Assembly (NCBI GenBank): GCA_964534175.1
Contig: CAZHNS010000012.1
Location: forward strand, 1 to 60,947
Origin: JAFGHJ01 sp964534175
GTDB taxonomy: Bacteria > Hydrothermota > UBA3072
Direction: 5' to 3'
DNA length: 60,947 nt
The position numbers and the translations under genes were made by a program. Each line of letters opens with the position of its first letter. The first letter of the stretch is position 1. Under the pieces are notes generated by a model, which saw nothing but the letters and a program-made list of their open reading frames with translations, searched no databases and had not been told where the DNA came from. Shown here in pieces: positions 34,854 through 43,459 of the stretch.

Positions 34854-35759
34854 TTATTCGGGAGTTCTTTTTCGTAAATTAAAAAACAACACCGAAAAAG
34901 CGACTATAAGCATTCCGAGAACAGAAAGTACGGTCGGTGAATCGTTTTTTAGTAAAATCCAGCTAATTACCGCTCCTAATATGGGCATAATAAACTTCCA
35001 CATATTTAATTCTGAGACTTTTACTCTTTCTTTCTTTATTAAATAAAACCAGATTGAGAACCCTGCTGCAGATATAAATGAAAGCCACAAAAGTGATAAT
35101 ATGAACTGTCCGGTAATCGTAATTTTGGGAGAACCTTCCATAAGAAACGAAAGTAGAAGTAGAACAACTCCTCCCAGACCCATCTGGGCGGAATTTAAAG
35201 TAATGGGATCTACGTCACTTTTATCTGCCGATACGACAATATTTCCAAGTGCGCTTGCCGTTGTGGAGCCCAACAGAATAAATATACCCGCCAATTCTTT
35301 AAAGGAAGTTCCTGTAATAAATCGCCTGTCTATCGATATTAAAATTACTCCGAGAATCCCTGCAAAAATGTAAATTGCTTTTCGAAAAGATAACTTATCG
35401 TCTTTAAGAATTATATGCGCAGCGATTGCAGTAATAAGAGGCGACGAACCTACGACTATTGCACCGGTAGAACCGGGAACCAACGACATTCCCCAGAAGA
35501 ACAGGGAGTACAAAAGGAAAGTCTGGAAAAGACTCACCTTCGCTATTGTTTTTAAAGCGGAGCGGATTGATTTAAAATAAGTTTTTAATCCGCCGCAAAA
35601 GGGCATCAATAATAAACCTGCGAGAATGAAGCGTATTCCCGCGAAAAGCATGGGTGTACAGTAAGGAAGACCAATCTTTATAGCAGCAAAAGCCGAAGAC
35701 CATAAAATACAGGCAAGTATTGCAAGAGAAATAATTTTGGATTTCTTTAAATCAATCAT
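34854..35759 (-). CDS. EamA (DMT superfamily) transporter
   Basis: A 301-residue inner-membrane protein with two EamA repeats and about ten helices. The first repeat has ACILWSSAFAAIKIGLPYC and AGIRFILAGLLLMPF, then GSTGAIVVGSSPLITAIAAH. The second has LLGSTTASALGNIVVSADK and the late FIMPILGAVISWILL. Characterised relatives export amino acids or other small metabolites; the substrate here is unknown. The predicted promoter places the transcription start next to the ATG. It is convergent with the TcA gene, so it marks the downstream edge of the toxin locus. Confidence 0.9.
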   Translation of the reverse strand: MIDLKKSKIISLAILACILWSSAFAAIKIGLPYCTPMLFAGIRFILAGLLLMPFCGGLKTYFKSIRSALKTIAKVSLFQTFLLYSLFFWGMSLVPGSTGAIVVGSSPLITAIAAHIILKDDKLSFRKAIYIFAGILGVILISIDRRFITGTSFKELAGIFILLGSTTASALGNIVVSADKSDVDPITLNSAQMGLGGVVLLLLSFLMEGSPKITITGQFILSLLWLSFISAAGFSIWFYLIKKERVKVSELNMWKFIMPILGAVISWILLKNDSPTVLSVLGMLIVAFSVLFFNLRKRTPE

Positions 35760-35768
35760 AACCTAAGG

Positions 35769-35796
35769 AGAGTATACTCTTAATCTTGAATGTCAA
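35769..35796 (-). promoter_or_regulatory. Predicted leaderless promoter of the EamA gene
   Basis: Minus strand: -35 TTGACA, 16-nt spacer, -10 TACTCT, 9 nt from the ATG. CCTTAGG between them is not a useful Shine-Dalgarno. Confidence 0.55.
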
Positions 35797-35826
35797 TGAT
35801 GTTTCTCGATTTTCAAGAAACAAGTT

Positions 35827-35987
35827 AAATTGTTGAATGGTTGAGTAGTAAAAACAACATAATCCTTTTTTCCTCTGTGCTCTCTGTGGTTAATGTTTAA
35901 GCTAGGATGTTAGGAGGTTGGGAAGTTAGGTAGTTAAAAACAACAGAAAAAAATCAGTGTTTATCCGTGTAAATCCGTGGCTAATTT
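35827..35987. repeat. Cluster of four different phrase repeats
   Basis: Within 160 nt lie: TTGTTGAATGGTTGAGTAG (35829 on), CCTCTGTGCTCTCTGTGGTT (35872 on), GTTAGGAGGTTGGGAAGTTA (35909 on), and TTTATCCGTGTAAATCCGTG (about 35960 on). The first matches the 6558 and 6998 copies, the second the 34826 copy, and the last is related to TTAATCTGCGTTTATATGCG at 7111. All are non-coding. Confidence 0.5.
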
Positions 35988-36415
35988 CATACATCAAAAA
36001 TAACGGTTGCCTGGTATTCATCACCGACTTCTTTTATTTCAAGTTGGTGATACGTAACTGCTTTTATTTCAGTCCCGTTCTTTATGTCTTCTGCCGATAC
36101 TATGTTTCCTTTCATATTAATTTCATATAAATCTTTTTCAATCTTGACCGAACATACAGAGGGGAGAAACAATTCCTTTTCAAAAAAATATATTATTTCT
36201 TCCAGGACACTAACAAGTGCCGTTTCCATATTTTCTTCTTTGGTGGAAAATCCTCTTTCTATTTCCGGCTGTATTTCTATCCCGCCGGATAGTAAATCTG
36301 CCGTTGCATGTATTGCTTTCCAGAAAATCTCGGTAAGGGAATTACCGGTTATTTTTATACCGATATCAGCGGTATGCTCTAAGATTTCGTAATCCTTATT
36401 CGATTCCAAAGACAT
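35987..36415 (-). CDS. Archease, RtcB RNA-ligase cofactor protein
   Basis: A 142-residue protein matching the archease family: EILEHTADIGIKITGNSLTE at the N-terminus, the helix ATADLL, LEEIIYFFEKELFLP in the middle, and EIKAVTYHQLEIKEVGDEYQ, with the final VIFDV strand. Archease speeds guanylylation and turnover of the 3'-phosphate RNA ligase RtcB. The conserved Asp of the HTADIG motif and the C-terminal Asp, which bind metal in studied archeases, are present. RtcB is not in the window. The gene overlaps the preceding DUF218 gene by 20 nt, in a deoA-DUF218-archease operon. Confidence 0.92.
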   Translation of the reverse strand: MSLESNKDYEILEHTADIGIKITGNSLTEIFWKAIHATADLLSGGIEIQPEIERGFSTKEENMETALVSVLEEIIYFFEKELFLPSVCSVKIEKDLYEINMKGNIVSAEDIKNGTEIKAVTYHQLEIKEVGDEYQATVIFDV

Positions 36416-36818
36416 GTTTTATTAAACGGGGAAACTCATAGTAGAGTTGTTTTAACATAAATCGAGCAGGCATCTTTACTCCTAGTATTTCTATTTTTTT
36501 TCCTGTTAATATTTTCTTTGCAAGGTAGCGGGTTCTGAAAGCATGACTTTTATCAGTAATTATAAATACTTTTTTTGAATCCCCGATAAACTCATTTGAA
36601 TTTATGAGGTTCTGGGGTGTTGTTTGTGACTTATCTTCCAGGATAGCTTTTAATTTGGAATATTTTTTCATCCATCCAACTTCTTCTTTTGTACCCGAAA
36701 AAATGACTTTAAAGTCATTGAGATTCTTTATTTTTGATTCAGCGAATTTGACTCGCTTTTTTGTGAGTTCTTTATCCTTGCATCCAAGAATTATGACTAC
36801 ATCTTTATTTTCTACCAC
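36396..36818 (-). CDS. DUF218 (YdcF/ElyC-like) protein
   Basis: A 140-residue protein with the DUF218 pattern: first strand VVIILGCKD, then FKVIFSGTKEEVGWMKKY, the helix-strand VFIITDKSHAFRTRYLAKKI with the conserved HAFR, and the terminal MLKQLYYEFPRLIKHVF. It lacks the usual N-terminal membrane segment of SanA/ElyC, so it is probably cytosolic like YdcF. The biochemical function is unknown; YdcF binds S-adenosylmethionine in vitro. It overlaps the upstream nucleoside phosphorylase gene by 7 nt and the downstream archease by 20 nt. Confidence 0.8.
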   Translation of the reverse strand: MVENKDVVIILGCKDKELTKKRVKFAESKIKNLNDFKVIFSGTKEEVGWMKKYSKLKAILEDKSQTTPQNLINSNEFIGDSKKVFIITDKSHAFRTRYLAKKILTGKKIEILGVKMPARFMLKQLYYEFPRLIKHVFGIE

Positions 36819-38068
36819 TTCTCTAAAACTCTGAATACGTCTTTTTTAAATTTATTTCCTATAGAATAAGCTGATAAAATATTTTCTTTTATAGGATCTA
36901 AAGGTTTTGTCGTATAGACGAGAGCAATTACTTCATTCTTTTTTACTTCTTCTCCTTCTACTTTCAAGAGTTTTATTCCGGCTCTTAAATCTACATTGTC
37001 CTCTTTCTTTTCTCTACCTGCGCCCGTCTTTAAAGCAGCAATACCAATTTTATAAGCGTCTATTTTCTCGACAATTCCTTCGTGAGCAGTTTTAACTTCA
37101 AATGAGTTTCTATAAGTGGCAAGTCTCGATAAATCGCCTCCCTGAAGAGAGACCATCTTTTCGAATCTCCTTAAAACTTTACCACTCTCAAGCGTTTCAC
37201 TTGCGTTTGCTTTTATGCCGGCAAGTGAGCACATTTCTTCTGCAAGAACTTTTGTAATCTCGACAGTGTCAGTATAATCGATTACGTTGCCTTTAAGTAT
37301 CTCGAGAGACTCAATCACTTCGGGTGCGTTTCCTATATTTCTGCCGATTGGTGCGGACTGGTCAGTAAACACAATCGTCATTTTTGTTCCGAGTTCTTCA
37401 CTGACTTTTTTCATCATTTCGCCCAGCTTTTTGGCAGACGCAAGGTTTTTCATAAAAGCACCTTCTCCTACCTTAAGGTCTATAACAAGACCATCTAAGT
37501 CTTCGGCGAGTTTCTTAGATAAAATACTGGAAGTAATAAGAGGTACTGATTCTACGGTTTCAGTTGCGTCCCTTAATGCGTACAACTCTTTATCTGCAGG
37601 AGCGATTTGTCTGGTTTGAGATATGATAGAACAGCCTGTCTTCTTTAAAACTCTCTCAAATTGACTGAAGGTGAGAGAGGTTTTATATCCGGGTATTGCT
37701 TCCATTTTGTCGGCGGTCCCGCCCGTGTGTCCAAGTCCTCTTCCTGTAATCATAGGAACGATTATACCCATTTCCGCTGCAAGAGGAGCAAGGATTAAGC
37801 TTATTTTATCTCCTACCCCTCCTGTAGAGTGTTTGTCTATTTTTGGTCCTTTGATTTCGGATAGATCAAGTTTTTTCCCCGAATTTAGCATAAAATAAGT
37901 AAGGTTCTTTGTCTCCTCGGTGTCCATCCCCTTGTAAAATATTGCCATTAAAAGGGCGCTTATCTGATAATTCGGTATTTCCTTGGTTGTAACTCCTTTT
38001 ATGAATTTCTCGATGTCAGATTTATTTAAGTGATGTCCATCTCTTTTTTTTCTTATTATCTCCCGCAT
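36812..38068 (-). CDS. deoA: Thymidine/pyrimidine-nucleoside phosphorylase
   Basis: A 418-residue cytosolic enzyme that splits pyrimidine (deoxy)nucleosides with phosphate into base and (deoxy)ribose-1-phosphate. The signature is complete: DKHSTGGVGDKISL near residue 78, MITGRGLGHTGGTADKMEAI near 106, the active-site LYALRDATETVESVPLI near 165, and DLKVGEGAFMKN near 195. The C-terminal domain (AHEGIVEKIDAYKIG) closes over the substrate. Length is normal (about 430). It heads an operon with DUF218 and archease. DeoC, the next catabolic step after phosphopentomutase, is encoded about 20 kb away. The transcript is predicted leaderless. Confidence 0.94.
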   Translation of the reverse strand: MREIIRKKRDGHHLNKSDIEKFIKGVTTKEIPNYQISALLMAIFYKGMDTEETKNLTYFMLNSGKKLDLSEIKGPKIDKHSTGGVGDKISLILAPLAAEMGIIVPMITGRGLGHTGGTADKMEAIPGYKTSLTFSQFERVLKKTGCSIISQTRQIAPADKELYALRDATETVESVPLITSSILSKKLAEDLDGLVIDLKVGEGAFMKNLASAKKLGEMMKKVSEELGTKMTIVFTDQSAPIGRNIGNAPEVIESLEILKGNVIDYTDTVEITKVLAEEMCSLAGIKANASETLESGKVLRRFEKMVSLQGGDLSRLATYRNSFEVKTAHEGIVEKIDAYKIGIAALKTGAGREKKEDNVDLRAGIKLLKVEGEEVKKNEVIALVYTTKPLDPIKENILSAYSIGNKFKKDVFRVLEKW

Positions 38069-38074
38069 GAGATT

Positions 38075-38102
38075 AAGTTAATTTGAAAAAGATTATTGTC
38101 AA
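38075..38102 (-). promoter_or_regulatory. Predicted leaderless promoter of deoA operon
   Basis: Minus strand: -35 TTGACA, 16-nt spacer, -10 TAACTT, only 6 nt from the ATG. No Shine-Dalgarno is possible in that space. Confidence 0.6.
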
Positions 38103-38201
38103 GAATAAATACCCTCCTACACTCCTCACCCTACTGTAAACCCTATACCCCCAAATAATAGCCACGTATTAATACGGATTTCAACAAAAGGAATCTACTC
38201 A

Positions 38202-38229
38202 TTGCGATATATTAAGGATCCGTTATAAT
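38202..38229 (+). promoter_or_regulatory. Predicted promoter of the 1,065-residue secreted protein
   Basis: -35 TTGCGA, 16-nt spacer, -10 TATAAT (38224-38229). The leader is about 22 nt and contains AAAGGAGG, in contrast to the leaderless deoA promoter facing away. Confidence 0.6.
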
Positions 38230-38257
38230 ATTATTATCCACAATAAAGGAGGTTATA

Positions 38258-41200
38258 ATGTTTGCCCGACTAAATAAGAATGTTCAAGAACCAGGCAAGA
38301 GTTTGGTGTTTCCCATATTTCTTGCTTTTTTTCTTTTAGGAGGACAAGTTCTTGCTCAGGTAACCATAAAAAAGAATGTCCCAAGATCTTTGGAACTTAA
38401 TATTGAGGATTGTCTTATTGCCACAATCACATCGCCAGAGCCAATGACTGTCTATATGGTAGGGACGGCAACTGAAGCAGGGAAAGGACTTGTTGCCAAA
38501 GTGACAACCAGGAAGTTTGAAATCAAATCAGGTGTTAACAGGTATGATGCTGCCCACCTGCCACCTATTGCTGAGACCTGGATTATTCCCGAATATGAGC
38601 GTTTAATAGAAAGAACGGGAAGTTTTCCTGAGGGAAGGTATACAATACTTGTCCGAATTTTTACGGCGAAGGATGAGCTGATAGATGAAGATAAGAGAAC
38701 CCATCGTGTCGTATACCCCGAGCTCAGGTTATTAACTCCAAGAGAAGGATCTAAGATAGTTGAATCTAACCCGCTGTTTCACTGGTCTGTTAGCCGTTCT
38801 GTTCCCGGAGCGAAATATTTACTGAGAATATTTGAGCTAAAGCTTCTAGGGCCAGAAGCAACTGTTGCTTCTGATATTCCCTTTTTTCAGAGAAAAACTT
38901 CTGCTACCTCTTTTCGATATCCGTTGAATGCGCCTCCTTTTAAAGAGGGAAAGAAATATGCCTGGCAGATTCAAATGTTGGCTGCTGATGGGTATCCTTT
39001 GGGAAGAAATGAAGGGAAAAGTGAAATTTTTATATTCAGATATAGAGATGCTAAGGTGAATTATCCAATAAAGCTTGTTTCGCCGGAAGAAGGTGCTGAG
39101 ATTGTTTCTGAGGAACTTAAATTTTGCTGGGAGCCTATACCTGTTGAAGATGTTAATTATAATATTTACTATACGCATAAAGATTGTGATCCGACAGCGG
39201 AAGGAAGACCACACCCATTTGCTCCGTTACTTCCCGATTCTACCGCAGGTAGGAGAATTCAGGAATTGCAAATAAGAAAACGTAATCTTGAAACCAAACT
39301 GCGTTACTGGCAGAGGTACTGTGAAGAAGAAGTAGCCGAAATGCTTGAAAGTAGCCAGGAAAATCAACAAGCATGGGAAAATGCAAAAGAGAAACTAAGA
39401 ACAATGGCGGAGTCTCTTAGGGGCGAGCTGGATATTTCCCTGCCTGAAGATTGCCCGGTCGGTGACCGTTGCTGTAACAATAGGCCCTGTTGCGAGGGAC
39501 TCGACCCTTGCAAAGAAGAAGACCTTAAAACTTACAAAGAACGAATAAGATGTCTTCAAGACCAGATAAATTCATTAAACAATATATTTAACGGCTCTAC
39601 AGCAGAATTTTTGAGACTTTATACTCGCTGGCGAAATGGGGCGGACCACAGAGCCACTATGGCTTTCTATAACGCGTATTTTTCGCTCATAGATGATATT
39701 ATTGGAGTGGTTACATCTGCCCTTGATGCTATTACTCCCGATATGGAGGAAGTTCTCGAAGAAATTATTGAAGAAACCCTGGCGTCGGGCGGTTGTACGC
39801 TGGCGCCCGAATGGTGTGAGGCTATCGAGAACGCAAGAACAGTGAAAGAAAAAATGGGTGTAGTAAAATCATTGATGGCAAGTGCCAGATCGAGCGGTTC
39901 TATGCCTCCGGCATTCATTGTGGCTATGGTTCAAGCAATGGCGCAGCAAGCTGCCAGCGCGACGGGAGTTGGCGTGGCTGGGTGGGAAAATTTTGCGAAT
40001 GTTATGGTGACTGAACTAAGAAGCGCGTATGAAGCTCTTCTATGTTTGCTAGAGCTTAATCAAATAAGGATAGCGTCTTTCAGGGATTGCGATGAATTCT
40101 GCAGTAGACTCATAGAGTGTTTAAGGGAAGAGATTGCGGAAGTAGAAGAGGAGATTGAAGAGATAGGGCAAGAAAGTGCCCGGGAAAGGACAGAATATTG
40201 GGAGGAAGAACGTGAAAGAATAAGAGGAGAAATGGAGCAGGCTCTCTCAGAACTGGGAGTGGACTGGTATGATAGATGCTGTAAGGAAGGAACCGGTGAA
40301 ATCAGTGTGCCTGGTGAGGACGAATGTGCTAGAGTTGCCGAACAGGCATTAAGAAGAGCCCTGGGAGACAAGGCCTGCTTTATGACCTTCGTAATAAGAT
40401 GCCACCCTGATGGCGGAGTAACCATAGAGCACAGTTTTCCGTCAAGAGAGAGGAGAGAAGACTGCTGTGAAACAGAGGAGGAGAGAACAGAAAGAATCGG
40501 ACATAGGGAAGGTAATCCCCCTGAAGGCGGAAATGTCTGTTATCCCGAAAGCGAAAGGGAGAGAGAAGAAATGGGAGGGCGCACACTACCTGCAGGAGGA
40601 TGGAGAGTTGAGGCAAATGACGGAGAAGGAAACTTAATTGGTGAGAGCCCGGTACGTAGACTTAGTCCGAGGAGACCTGTTACCGAACCTTACCATGAAC
40701 CAACTTCTATTGATTCTCTTGAATGTGAGTGTGTTGTTACGCCCTTGATAAATGGCAATCCGGTAAAGAAGAATACTACTGTCAAGAATCTTCAGAAGGG
40801 AACGGGGCAAACAATCTCAGTTAAGGGAGACTGCGGTAAGAATTGTTTGCTCGGTCCTCAGAATATAAAAATTCAACCCCCCCTTGTAGTAAATGCCGCG
40901 TTTGGAGCACCTATAGTATTTTTACCTCCGCCGGTTACGGTAAAGGCGCAGAAAACAACATATGATTTTCCTTACCCGGGATTGTATAAGGTTGCCGTTA
41001 CTCAATTTTGTGAGGACGGAAGTTCATGCGATGCCTCATTCAGCGTAGAGATTTTGGAGAGAAAAAAACCGAAGCCTTTTGACCCGGCCGGCATAGTGGG
41101 TTTATCTCCAACGGCAGGGTGCGGAAATGCTTATTGCCTTAAGGTTATATATGCAATTTCGGGAATTAAGGACTTCGAAACAATACGTTTCAATACACTC

Positions 41201-41455
41201 GATTTGGGGAAAACGGCTGAGCTTCAATTAATTCTTAAAAGTAGTTGTTTTTCTAAATGCAAGGGCAAGAAAGAAGTCACTTGGGAAATAAAAGAACCGG
41301 ACGGAAAAAAGATAATAAAGAAAGCTCCGAATTTATACGAGATAAAATATGATTTTAGTAAAGTGGGATTGTATCATATCTGTGTAATAGAAACGGCTGA
41401 ATGTGGTGGAAGTACGAAAACATGCAGTAAATTTTTTCTTGTTGAGACGGAATAA
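38258..41455 (+). CDS. Large secreted, Cys-containing, coiled-coil protein of unknown function
   Basis: 1,065 residues with a long signal peptide (LVFPIFLAFFLLGGQVLAQ, cut near residue 34). Part 1 (35-270): beta-rich, with repeats like LRLLTPREGSKIVESNPLFH and IKLVSPEEGAEIVSEELKFC, similar to Fn3-like WxP modules of surface proteins. Part 2 (about 310-700): helical and coiled, interrupted by a Cys cluster (VGDRCCNNRPCCEGLDPC). It contains EEIAEVEEEIEEIGQESA and further Cys pairs. Part 3 (about 800-1065): Ig/PKD-like beta domains with paired cysteines (CGKNCLLG, CEDGSSCDASF, CSKCKGKKE-like). The ribosome site is strong. I do not recognise the whole protein; it resembles large secreted Bacteroidota-type proteins. 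Disulfides suggest an extracellular location. It lies 3.4 kb from the toxin genes with reversed genes between. Confidence 0.8.
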   Translation: MFARLNKNVQEPGKSLVFPIFLAFFLLGGQVLAQVTIKKNVPRSLELNIEDCLIATITSPEPMTVYMVGTATEAGKGLVAKVTTRKFEIKSGVNRYDAAHLPPIAETWIIPEYERLIERTGSFPEGRYTILVRIFTAKDELIDEDKRTHRVVYPELRLLTPREGSKIVESNPLFHWSVSRSVPGAKYLLRIFELKLLGPEATVASDIPFFQRKTSATSFRYPLNAPPFKEGKKYAWQIQMLAADGYPLGRNEGKSEIFIFRYRDAKVNYPIKLVSPEEGAEIVSEELKFCWEPIPVEDVNYNIYYTHKDCDPTAEGRPHPFAPLLPDSTAGRRIQELQIRKRNLETKLRYWQRYCEEEVAEMLESSQENQQAWENAKEKLRTMAESLRGELDISLPEDCPVGDRCCNNRPCCEGLDPCKEEDLKTYKERIRCLQDQINSLNNIFNGSTAEFLRLYTRWRNGADHRATMAFYNAYFSLIDDIIGVVTSALDAITPDMEEVLEEIIEETLASGGCTLAPEWCEAIENARTVKEKMGVVKSLMASARSSGSMPPAFIVAMVQAMAQQAASATGVGVAGWENFANVMVTELRSAYEALLCLLELNQIRIASFRDCDEFCSRLIECLREEIAEVEEEIEEIGQESARERTEYWEEERERIRGEMEQALSELGVDWYDRCCKEGTGEISVPGEDECARVAEQALRRALGDKACFMTFVIRCHPDGGVTIEHSFPSRERREDCCETEEERTERIGHREGNPPEGGNVCYPESEREREEMGGRTLPAGGWRVEANDGEGNLIGESPVRRLSPRRPVTEPYHEPTSIDSLECECVVTPLINGNPVKKNTTVKNLQKGTGQTISVKGDCGKNCLLGPQNIKIQPPLVVNAAFGAPIVFLPPPVTVKAQKTTYDFPYPGLYKVAVTQFCEDGSSCDASFSVEILERKKPKPFDPAGIVGLSPTAGCGNAYCLKVIYAISGIKDFETIRFNTLDLGKTAELQLILKSSCFSKCKGKKEVTWEIKEPDGKKIIKKAPNLYEIKYDFSKVGLYHICVIETAECGGSTKTCSKFFLVETE

Positions 41456-41466
41456 GAGAAAAATAG

Positions 41467-41523
41467 ACCGCAAAAAAATTTACAAACCCACGAAAGGCCA
41501 AGAAAACACATAGAACGCAGATT
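41467..41523. repeat. Intergenic phrase repeat (reverse type)
   Basis: ACCGCAAAAAAATTTACAAA, CCCACGAAAGGCCAAGAAAA and CACATAGAACGCAGATT recall the reverse complement of the CTCTGTGTTCTCTGCGG-like phrases seen at 34826 and 35863. It lies between two convergent genes and has no clear terminator. Confidence 0.3.
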
Positions 41524-41587
41524 ATTTTTGTTTTTACTATTTAGCAATTTAACTTAGATTAGATTCGTGAAATCTATTAATACGTTG

Positions 41588-43303
41588 TTAATTCTTTACA
41601 ATCTCCCATGTCCTGGAAGTTTTGTTTCCTTGTCTGTCACTTAAATAAAGTTCCAATTTGTGCGTGCCTTTTGAGATTTCCTCCGGATGCTCAAATATCA
41701 GTCTTTTCTTCTGGGGATCGTACCTGAAAACGGTTTTCTTATTATCGATTAAAGTCTTGATAGAATAAAAGTCCACACCAGAAAGTGAATCCCGGAGATT
41801 GATTTGCAGAGGAATTTTTGAGGAAAAATGTTTTCTAGATAAAGAAACGACCGGAGCCATCGAGTCTTTCAATATAGCATAAGGTCCCAAATGGTCTATA
41901 AAATCAATCACATAATTCCCTTCCCTTTTAGCGGAACAAAAGCTCCATTCCCATCCATTTTTTTCGTATATAGAATAAAAATTTTCTCCTTTCGGGACTT
42001 TTATTTTAATTTTAGCTTTACTTTTAAGCGGTATAGGCGGTTCCCAGCTCCAGGTAACAGGTTCTCCTTTGCTAATTCTAACTGCTATAAGTCTCGAATT
42101 AATTTTCTCTACCTGGTTTAAAATTATCTGACATTTACCGTCAGGAGATTGCATTGTTTTAAATTCTTTCTTTGTAAAATTCCACAGCGATAGCGAATCA
42201 CCGGATTGTAAAACCACTTTTTGCTTTCTTAAGTCATACCATTTTCCATGAGCCTGGAAACCGTTTGTTTCAATAACTATTTTACCGCTATCGGGATCGC
42301 TTAGCATAATATTTCCTTTGTCTTGTAAATCCAATAATTTAATAACTAAACGGCTCATATTCTCGGAACAATCATAAACTTCAATCAAATAATTGCCTGT
42401 ATCATCTCCGTTTATAATGCCGTCTCCTCCTTCGTAAAAAGGGAATCCGTTGCCCGGAGCGGTATATAATCTTCTGAATTTTCTACCTGACCTCATTCTG
42501 TATTCAAAATCAAAAAGGAACCTTGAATCTTTATAGTTTGAGTAGGAAAACTTATCTACAAATTCCCTTCTTAACAAAGAACCGTTTTTGTATAATTTGA
42601 TTTCTTTGAGGCCAAGTTTCCCTGACCGTGTATTAACCATATCGACTACCTCGATTTCTATTCCGATCTTTCCTTCTGCGAAAACCGAAATCGTATCTGA
42701 AGCGACCTTAAAAACTTTTCCTGTATGAGAACCAAAAATCGTCGAAGATTCATCCAGGGGAACGAATCTAACACCCTTAATTACAGGAGGAATGTTATCC
42801 GGAACGTCAAAACCTCGAACAAAAGGATCAATAGGATTACTGTTCTTATCCCTCAACTCAAAATGCAGGTGCGGGTCAAAACATCCGGAACGACCTGTAT
42901 AGGCAATAACTTCACCTTTCCTAACAGGAATTTCTCCTTTCTTAAACCAGAGCTCTACAGCGTAGGAACCCTTAAGTAATTGATTCTTTCGAACTATCTT
43001 TTTTAAAGCAGGGAAGAAATCGGAAAGATGAGCATAAACATAAGTTTCTCCCGACTGATTTTTTATATAAACAACTTTTCCATAGCCCCAGGGTGAAACC
43101 TTTACCCTTATTACCCATCCATCAACCACAGAAAAAACCTTTTCGCCTATTCTCTTTGTAGGAAGGTCAATACCTGCGTGAAGATGCCCGCTTCTCCATT
43201 CGCCAAAAGATGAAAGCATTCCATTTCTTTCAGGGAGAGGCCATTGCACAGCGTTACTGGAAGAAAAAAGAATTGTCGAACACAGAAAACTTAAAAGAAT
43301 CAT
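41588..43303 (-). CDS. M23 family (LytM-type) metallopeptidase
   Basis: A 571-residue exported zinc peptidase expected to cut peptidoglycan cross-links, or to act as a divisome activator if inactive. A signal peptide (MILLSFLCSTILFSSSNA) leads directly into the M23 domain (about 25-165). The zinc motifs HAGIDLPT and HLHFELRD are both intact, so catalysis is likely. The remaining 400 residues are beta-rich modules with no membrane segment; the last (RQGNKTSRTWEI) resembles an Ig-like fold. An in-frame TTG 33 nt upstream would lengthen the protein, but ATG 43303 is better placed against a TTGCAT/TAGATT promoter. Confidence 0.88.
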   Translation of the reverse strand: MILLSFLCSTILFSSSNAVQWPLPERNGMLSSFGEWRSGHLHAGIDLPTKRIGEKVFSVVDGWVIRVKVSPWGYGKVVYIKNQSGETYVYAHLSDFFPALKKIVRKNQLLKGSYAVELWFKKGEIPVRKGEVIAYTGRSGCFDPHLHFELRDKNSNPIDPFVRGFDVPDNIPPVIKGVRFVPLDESSTIFGSHTGKVFKVASDTISVFAEGKIGIEIEVVDMVNTRSGKLGLKEIKLYKNGSLLRREFVDKFSYSNYKDSRFLFDFEYRMRSGRKFRRLYTAPGNGFPFYEGGDGIINGDDTGNYLIEVYDCSENMSRLVIKLLDLQDKGNIMLSDPDSGKIVIETNGFQAHGKWYDLRKQKVVLQSGDSLSLWNFTKKEFKTMQSPDGKCQIILNQVEKINSRLIAVRISKGEPVTWSWEPPIPLKSKAKIKIKVPKGENFYSIYEKNGWEWSFCSAKREGNYVIDFIDHLGPYAILKDSMAPVVSLSRKHFSSKIPLQINLRDSLSGVDFYSIKTLIDNKKTVFRYDPQKKRLIFEHPEEISKGTHKLELYLSDRQGNKTSRTWEIVKN

Positions 43304-43308
43304 AACAT

Positions 43309-43336
43309 AATCTAACAAAAAACCGTAGCAATGCAA
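43309..43336 (-). promoter_or_regulatory. Possible leaderless promoter of the M23 peptidase
   Basis: Minus strand: -35 TTGCAT, 16-nt spacer, -10 TAGATT, 5 nt from the ATG. There is no Shine-Dalgarno. Confidence 0.35.
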
Positions 43337-43459
43337 TATATGTAAATTTTAATATACTAGGATAATAAAAAATTTACCTATATTTATTGAGTTTATGGGT
43401 TATGGTCTTAAGGTTCAATATCTTAGTTTTGGAACGGTTTTTGTATATCGAAGTTAGCG

